Source: Mesorhizobium sp. B2-8-5
GTDB lineage: Bacteria; Pseudomonadota; Alphaproteobacteria; Rhizobiales; Rhizobiaceae
Direction: 5' to 3'
NCBI RefSeq assembly: GCF_006440675.2
Contig: NZ_CP083951.1
Location: forward strand, 1,831,501 to 1,895,500
Length of the DNA: 64,000 bases
In this document: positions 59,557-64,000 of the stretch, piece by piece
Layout of the letters: each line of letters opens with the position of its first letter
Position numbering within the stretch: position 1 is the stretch's first letter
Notes under the pieces: generated by a model
What the model was told of the DNA's origin: nothing
What the model saw: only the letters and a program-made list of their open reading frames with translations
Database searches by the model: none
Translations under genes and position numbers: made by a program

Positions 59557-61650
59557 TTATGCGAGGCCTAGAGCCGTGACGATCAGGTCGATCGCCTTGA
59601 TGCCGACGAACGGCACGACGATGCCGCCGAGGCCATAGATCAGCAGATTGCGGGTGAGCAGCGAGCCCGCCCCGATGGCGCGATATTTCACGCCTTTCAG
59701 CGACAGCGGGATCAGCGCGATGATGATCAGCGCGTTGAAGATGATGGCCGACAGAATGGCGCTCTGCGGCGTCGCCAGATGCATGACGTTGAGCGCCTGC
59801 AGCGGACCGGTGGACTGGCCGGGCGCGACGTAGAAGACCGCGAACATCGCCGGGATGATGGCGAAGTACTTGGCCACGTCGTTGGCGATGGAGAAGGTCG
59901 TCAGCGAGCCGCGCGTCATCAACAGCGCCTTGCCGATCTCGACGATCTCGATCAGCTTGGTGGGATCGCTGTCGAGGTCGACCATGTTGCCGGCCTCGCG
60001 CGCGGCGACGGTGCCGGTGTTCATGGCGACGCCGACATCGGCCTGGGCCAGCGCCGGCGCGTCGTTGGTGCCGTCGCCGCACATGGCGACCAGCTTGCCC
60101 TTGGCCTGCTCCTCGCGGATCAGCGACAGCTTGTTCTCGGGCGTTGCCTGGGCGAGGAAGTCGTCGACGCCGGCTTCGGCGGCGATGGCAGCCGCGGTGA
60201 GCGGGTTGTCGCCGGTGATCATCACCGTGCGGATGCCCATCTTGCGCAGCTCCGCGAAACGCTCGCGGATGCCGCCCTTGACGATGTCCTTGAGGTGGAC
60301 GACGCCGAGCAGGCGGCCGTCGCGCTCGACCGCCAGCGGCGTGCCGCCGGCCTTGGCGATCTCGTCGGCGATCGCCTGCAGGTCGCGGATCGTTTCGGTC
60401 GTCGGACGCGTGCCATGGGCGGCGACGGTCGCCTGGTTCACGTGATTGAGCACCGCATCGACCGCGCCCTTGCGCACCGACGAACCGTCGATGTCGACGC
60501 CGCTCATGCGGGTCTGCGCGGTGAAGGGCACGAAGGTCGCGTGCAAGGTTGCCATGTCGCGGGCGCGGATGGCGTATTTCTCCTTGGCGAGCACGACGAT
60601 CGAGCGGCCTTCCGGCGTCTCGTCGGCCAGCGATGCAAGCTGTGCTGAATCGGCCAGCTCCTGCTCGGTGACGCCCTTGACCGGACGGAACTCGGTTGCC
60701 TGGCGGTTGCCGAGCGTGATGGTGCCGGTCTTGTCGAGGAGAAGCGTGTCGACGTCGCCGGCGGCCTCGACGGCGCGGCCGGACATGGCAAGCACGTTGA
60801 AGCGCACGAGGCGGTCCATGCCGGCGATGCCGATGGCCGACAGCAGCGCGCCGATCGTGGTCGGGATCAGCGTCACGAAGAGCGCAACGAGGATGGTCAC
60901 CGAGATATAGCCGCCCGAATAAGAGGCGAAGCTGGGGATGGTCGCGGTGGCCAGCACGAAGATCAGCGTCATGCCGACAAGCAGGATGTTGAGCGCAATC
61001 TCGTTCGGCGTCTTCTGGCGCTCGGCGCCCTCGACCAGCGAGATCATGCGGTCGAGGAAAGTCTGGCCGGATGCGGCGGAGATGCGCACGCGGATCCAGT
61101 CGGACAGAACCTGGGTGCCGCCGGTGACGGCCGAACGGTCGCCGCCGGATTCTCGGATGACGGGCGCGGATTCGCCTGTGATCGCCGCTTCGTTGACCGA
61201 CGCCACGCCTTCGACCACCTCGCCGTCGGATGGGATGATGTCGCCGGCCTCGACCAGCACGACATCGCCGACCTTCAGGCTGGTGCCCGGCACCAGCTTG
61301 AATTTGGTGCGGTCGCCGTTGGTGAGCAGCTTGGCCTGGGTTTCGGTGCGCGCCTTGCGCAGCGAGTCGGCCTGCGCCTTGCCGCGGCCCTCGGCCACCG
61401 CCTCGGCGAAATTGGCGAACAGCACGGTGAACCACAGCCAGATGATGATCTGCAGCGTGAAACCGAGATCGCCGCCGCCGGCGATCAGGTCGCGGATGAA
61501 AAGCACGGTGGTCAGCAGCGAGACGACCGCGACGACGAACATCACCGGATTCTTGACCAGCGTGCGCGGATCAAGCTTGCGGAACGCGCCGCCGATGGCG
61601 GGCACCAGGATGCGCGCATCCATGATGACAGCGGATTTGGACTGGCTCAT
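59557..61650 (-). CDS. kdpB: potassium-transporting P-type ATPase subunit B
   Basis: A 697-residue P-type ATPase, the catalytic subunit of the high-affinity K+ pump. The phosphorylated Asp is in [20 protein letters not shown] (about D307), TGES in [23 protein letters not shown] in [11 protein letters not shown], and [20 protein letters not shown] is the hinge motif. It forms the KdpFABC complex with kdpA, kdpC and kdpF. ATG at 61650 ([13 protein letters not shown]) is chosen. The start overlaps the stop of the small membrane protein gene (ATGA). Confidence 0.97.
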   Translation of the reverse strand: MSQSKSAVIMDARILVPAIGGAFRKLDPRTLVKNPVMFVVAVVSLLTTVLFIRDLIAGGGDLGFTLQIIIWLWFTVLFANFAEAVAEGRGKAQADSLRKARTETQAKLLTNGDRTKFKLVPGTSLKVGDVVLVEAGDIIPSDGEVVEGVASVNEAAITGESAPVIRESGGDRSAVTGGTQVLSDWIRVRISAASGQTFLDRMISLVEGAERQKTPNEIALNILLVGMTLIFVLATATIPSFASYSGGYISVTILVALFVTLIPTTIGALLSAIGIAGMDRLVRFNVLAMSGRAVEAAGDVDTLLLDKTGTITLGNRQATEFRPVKGVTEQELADSAQLASLADETPEGRSIVVLAKEKYAIRARDMATLHATFVPFTAQTRMSGVDIDGSSVRKGAVDAVLNHVNQATVAAHGTRPTTETIRDLQAIADEIAKAGGTPLAVERDGRLLGVVHLKDIVKGGIRERFAELRKMGIRTVMITGDNPLTAAAIAAEAGVDDFLAQATPENKLSLIREEQAKGKLVAMCGDGTNDAPALAQADVGVAMNTGTVAAREAGNMVDLDSDPTKLIEIVEIGKALLMTRGSLTTFSIANDVAKYFAIIPAMFAVFYVAPGQSTGPLQALNVMHLATPQSAILSAIIFNALIIIALIPLSLKGVKYRAIGAGSLLTRNLLIYGLGGIVVPFVGIKAIDLIVTALGLA

Positions 61651-61883
61651 TTTTGGGCTCCAGTATCGGTCATGTTGGACGGCGCCGGGTGTTCGGTCTT
61701 CGGGAAAAGGCGCGGAAGGCCGATGGCCAGTAGCCACAGCACGAACAGCACGGCCGCCATGCCGAGAAAGGTTGAAAGGGTCGGGAAAGGACGAGGCTTC
61801 TCGCCCCTTCCGTTGTCGGGCGCTCCGTCACCGGTCTGGTGACGGTCGTTGCCACGTATGTCGTTGAAGCGGGGCATGGTCAT
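61647..61883 (-). CDS. small single-TM protein encoded between kdpA and kdpB
   Basis: A 78-residue protein not found in the classic kdpFABC operon. It has an acidic/basic polar N-terminus ([20 protein letters not shown]), one membrane helix (about 38-59; [20 protein letters not shown]) and a short Pro-rich tail. Its start at 61883 lies one base after the kdpA stop, and its stop overlaps the kdpB start (ATGA), so its translation is tied to both. The start could also be 61901 or 61877. A helper subunit or regulator of the pump is possible; there is no homology to KdpF. Confidence 0.7.
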   Translation of the reverse strand: MTMPRFNDIRGNDRHQTGDGAPDNGRGEKPRPFPTLSTFLGMAAVLFVLWLLAIGLPRLFPKTEHPAPSNMTDTGAQK

Positions 61884-61884
61884 C

Positions 61885-63588
61885 TCAGAAGGTCTGTCCA
61901 TGGATCATCGCCAGATGCTCGACGATCGGACCGACGGCGAGCGACGGGAAGAAGGTGAGGCCGCCGACGATGACGATGACGCCGACCAGCAGGCCGACGA
62001 ACAGCGTGCCGTCGGTCGGGAAGGTCCCGGCGGAGGCAGGCACGGTCTTCTTGGCGGCGAGCGAGCCGGTGATGGCCAAAGCCGGGATAATGACCAGGAA
62101 GCGGCCCATCAGCATGCCGACAGCCATGGTCAGATTATACCAGGGCGTGTTGCCGGAGAGGCCGCCGAAGGCCGAGCCGTTGTTCGCGGCCGCCGAAGTA
62201 TAGGCGTAGAGCACCTCGGTGAAGCCGTGCGGGCCGCCATTGGCCATCGAGGCCACCGCGCTTGGCAGGACAACGGCGATGGCCGTGAAGATCAGCATCG
62301 CCAGCGGCAGGCACAGGATGGCAAGCATCGCCATCTTGACCTCCCTGGCCTCGATCTTCTTGCCGAGATATTCCGGCGTGCGGCCGACCATCAGACCGGC
62401 GACGAAGACGGCGACGACGACGAACATCAGGATGCCGTAGAAGCCGGCGCCGACACCGCCGACGATGACTTCGCCGAGCTGCATGTTGATCAGCGGGATC
62501 ATGCCGCCGAGCGCTGTGAAACTATCGTGCATGGCGTTGACGGCGCCGCAGGAGGCGGCCGTGGTGATGACCGCGAACAGCGCCGAGGCGGCGATACCGA
62601 AGCGCGTCTCCTTGCCTTCCATGTTGCCGCCGTCGATGCCGAGCGCATGGACCAGCGGGTTGCCGGCAGCCTCGGCCCAGTAGCAGACGGCGACGCCGAT
62701 GAGGAACAGCACGCCCATCGAGGCGAGGATCGCCCAGCCTTGGCGCTGGTTGCCGACCATGCGGCCGAAGACATTGGTGAGGCCGGCGCCGAGCGCGAAG
62801 ATCGACAGCATCTGGATCAGGTTGGAGATGGCGTCCGGATTCTCGAACGGATGCGCGGCGTTGGCGTTGAAGAAGCCGCCGCCATTGGTGCCGAGCATCT
62901 TGATGGCGACCTGCGACGCGACCGGCCCGAGCGCGATCGTCTGCTTGGCGCCCTCCAGCGTGGTGGCATCGACATACGGCCCAAGGGTCTGCGGGATGCC
63001 GAGCCACACATAGGCAAGCGTCAGCACGATGCAGAGCGGCAGGAGCACGTAGAGCGTGCAGCGGGTGAGGTCGACCCAGAAATTGCCGATCGACTTGCCG
63101 GAGGCGCGTGCGAAGCCGCGGATCAAGGCGATCGCGATGGCAATACCGGTAGCGGCCGAGACGAAGTTCTGGACGGTGAGGCCGGCCATCTGCACGAGAT
63201 AGGACATCGTGCTTTCGCCGCCGTAGTTCTGCCAGTTGGTGTTGGTGATGAAGCTGGCGGCGGTGTTGAAGGCCAGCTGCGGGTCGACCGCGGTCATGCC
63301 CGCGGGATTGTAGGGCAGCACGCCCTGCAGCCGCTGCAGCGCGTAAAGGACCAGCAGGCCGGCGAGATTGAAGAGCAGCATGCCCGTCGCGTAGACGGCC
63401 CAGTGCTGTTCTTCCCTGTCGCTCGTGCCGGCGAGGCGATAGAGGCCACGCTCGATAGGGACGAGCACCGGCGACAGCAAGGTGCGATCGCCGCTGAAGA
63501 CGCGGTACATATAGAAGCCGAGCGGCTTCACGAGCAAAAGCAGGATGCCGCAATAGACGAGGATCTGTATCCAGCCATTTATGGTCAT
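61885..63588 (-). CDS. kdpA: potassium-transporting ATPase subunit A
   Basis: A 567-residue integral membrane protein that selects and transports K+. It has about ten helices and four selectivity-filter pore loops, such as [40 protein letters not shown] and [20 protein letters not shown], each with the Gly-rich KdpA signature. It begins [20 protein letters not shown]. The start at 63588 is preceded by kdpF (stop at 63610). Intact. Confidence 0.97.
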   Translation of the reverse strand: MTINGWIQILVYCGILLLLVKPLGFYMYRVFSGDRTLLSPVLVPIERGLYRLAGTSDREEQHWAVYATGMLLFNLAGLLVLYALQRLQGVLPYNPAGMTAVDPQLAFNTAASFITNTNWQNYGGESTMSYLVQMAGLTVQNFVSAATGIAIAIALIRGFARASGKSIGNFWVDLTRCTLYVLLPLCIVLTLAYVWLGIPQTLGPYVDATTLEGAKQTIALGPVASQVAIKMLGTNGGGFFNANAAHPFENPDAISNLIQMLSIFALGAGLTNVFGRMVGNQRQGWAILASMGVLFLIGVAVCYWAEAAGNPLVHALGIDGGNMEGKETRFGIAASALFAVITTAASCGAVNAMHDSFTALGGMIPLINMQLGEVIVGGVGAGFYGILMFVVVAVFVAGLMVGRTPEYLGKKIEAREVKMAMLAILCLPLAMLIFTAIAVVLPSAVASMANGGPHGFTEVLYAYTSAAANNGSAFGGLSGNTPWYNLTMAVGMLMGRFLVIIPALAITGSLAAKKTVPASAGTFPTDGTLFVGLLVGVIVIVGGLTFFPSLAVGPIVEHLAMIHGQTF

Positions 63589-63609
63589 GATGGGCTCTCC
63601 GCGTACCGG

Positions 63610-63699
63610 TCAGAAGCGCTCTGGGCGGATCAGCGCGTAGGTGAGGTAGGCAAGCAGGAACAAGGTCACCGCGCCGCCGAGGATGTAGTCGAAAAGCAT
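63610..63699 (-). CDS. kdpF: potassium-transporting ATPase subunit F (29 aa)
   Basis: A 29-codon gene, ATG at 63699 with AAAGGACCGTACC upstream, TGA at 63610-63612. The product is one hydrophobic helix, LFDYILGGAVTLFLLAYLTY, followed by ALIRPERF. This is the exact form of KdpF peptides, whose C-terminal L-x-RPERF ending is characteristic, and which stabilise the KdpABC complex in the membrane. Too short to be found by simple gene callers. Confidence 0.9.
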   Translation of the reverse strand: MLFDYILGGAVTLFLLAYLTYALIRPERF

Positions 63700-63713
63700 G
63701 GTACGGTCCTTTC

Positions 63714-63794
63714 TCAGATTCTGTCGCAGGCTTTGACGTAGGCTAAGGACAGGGCGAAGAATAAAACCCCGATCCCGAGAACTATGAGGTCCAT
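63714..63794 (-). CDS. 26-residue membrane peptide gene ahead of kdpF
   Basis: ATG at 63794 and TGA at 63714-63716, 14 bases before kdpF in the same orientation. The peptide DLIVLGIGVLFFALSLAYV is a single hydrophobic helix, followed by KACDRI. A similar short gene ending in LCERL/V, annotated only as hypothetical, is known to me as a frequent neighbour of kdpF in proteobacteria. It may be a second small subunit of the K+ pump. It would be the first gene of the kdp operon. Confidence 0.65.
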   Translation of the reverse strand: MDLIVLGIGVLFFALSLAYVKACDRI

Positions 63795-64000
63795 TGCAGG
63801 TGTTCCTTGTTTTCCACTTGTGTCCGCAGACCGCATAGGCGGGCTGAAAACTGCACGCACACGCTCGTCACCTTGGCGGCGACGGCGGTTCACAGCGTTT
63901 CTTCGAACGGAAATATGGACCCGATCGCCATAAAGGTTCGAGACGGGAGGGATGGGAAAGATATAGGAATTTTATAGGGGTTTTGAGCGGGCGGCGACCG
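63795..64000. other. kdp operon promoter region (runs off window edge)
   Basis: Upstream of the minus-strand kdp operon. Reads as regulatory DNA: TATAGG occurs twice with 11-base spacing (63962-63967 and 63973-63978) in an AT-rich stretch, a possible KdpE-type double site. I see no coding sequence in it. The region continues beyond the window. Confidence 0.45.

Noticed and set aside
61849..63741. 630-codon plus-strand open frame opposite kdpA
   Set aside because: Shadow frame rich in Asp/Glu/Arg/His; kdpA on the other strand has full family motifs.

Overview
The window looks like chromosomal DNA of a high-GC alphaproteobacterium of the order Rhizobiales, most likely Mesorhizobium or a close relative. 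This is inferred from gene content and order (lptC-lptA-lptB-rpoN-hpf-ptsN; sppA-ihfB-lapA; cysG-DUF2849-cysI-cysH-DUF934; olsB next to a hybrid histidine kinase), from a short RNase D, and from many intergenic palindromic elements of the kind common in rhizobial genomes. I saw no tRNA, rRNA, CRISPR array, insertion sequence, integrase or prophage gene. No undescribed multi-gene system stands out. The interest lies in regulatory leaders, tiny genes and repeat families.

Layout. 1-7.8 kb: end of an M20 peptidase, RNase D with a base-paired leader, two very small proteins, an O-acyltransferase with SGNH domain, a class A penicillin-binding protein, an SDR and a low-GC orphan coupled to it. 7.8-12.2 kb: an oxidoreductase and AraC regulator in divergent orientation, a CPA2 K+/H+ antiporter and a host-attachment-family protein. 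12.6-17.5 kb: the assimilatory sulfate/sulfite reduction operon. 17.5-29.6 kb: a decayed GMC oxidoreductase, a DJ-1/PfpI protein, grpE with a probable heat-shock promoter, a TRIC channel gene between two low-complexity inverted repeats, olsB with a three-unit Pho box, a hybrid kinase, acuI-like oxidoreductase, lspA, two RNA methyltransferases, a WYL regulator and a VOC protein. 29.6-38.2 kb: an ornithine cyclodeaminase homologue, the sppA-ihfB-lapA group, and the lpt-rpoN-hpf-ptsN locus linking LPS export, sigma-54, ribosome hibernation and PTS-Ntr. 38.2-50.4 kb: a small heat-shock gene with a sigma-32-type promoter and a ROSE-like RNA thermometer, nucleoside hydrolase, LysE exporter, rbsK-amidase pair, an Ada-type methyltransferase, endonuclease III and a GGDEF/EAL protein. 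50.7-53.1 kb: an ArsR-headed operon of SRPBCC, VOC, membrane and two DUF1801 proteins with a candidate operator. 53.2-55.5 kb: Nudix, a Gln-rich secreted protein, an autotransporter remnant and an IalB protein. 55.5-63.8 kb: a complete kdp operon (a 26-codon gene, kdpF, kdpA, a single-TM gene, kdpB, kdpC, kdpD, kdpE).

Several repeat elements share one architecture: inverted ends, a CCG-containing centre and a CACTTT motif. They lie near 30.6, 31.1, 39.1, 45.3 and 53.8 kb, with a diverged copy near 32.6 kb and a probable one near 43.4 kb. Other families occur near 16.8, 40.2 and 55.4 kb. All functional calls are by reading motifs and family knowledge; no database search was run.
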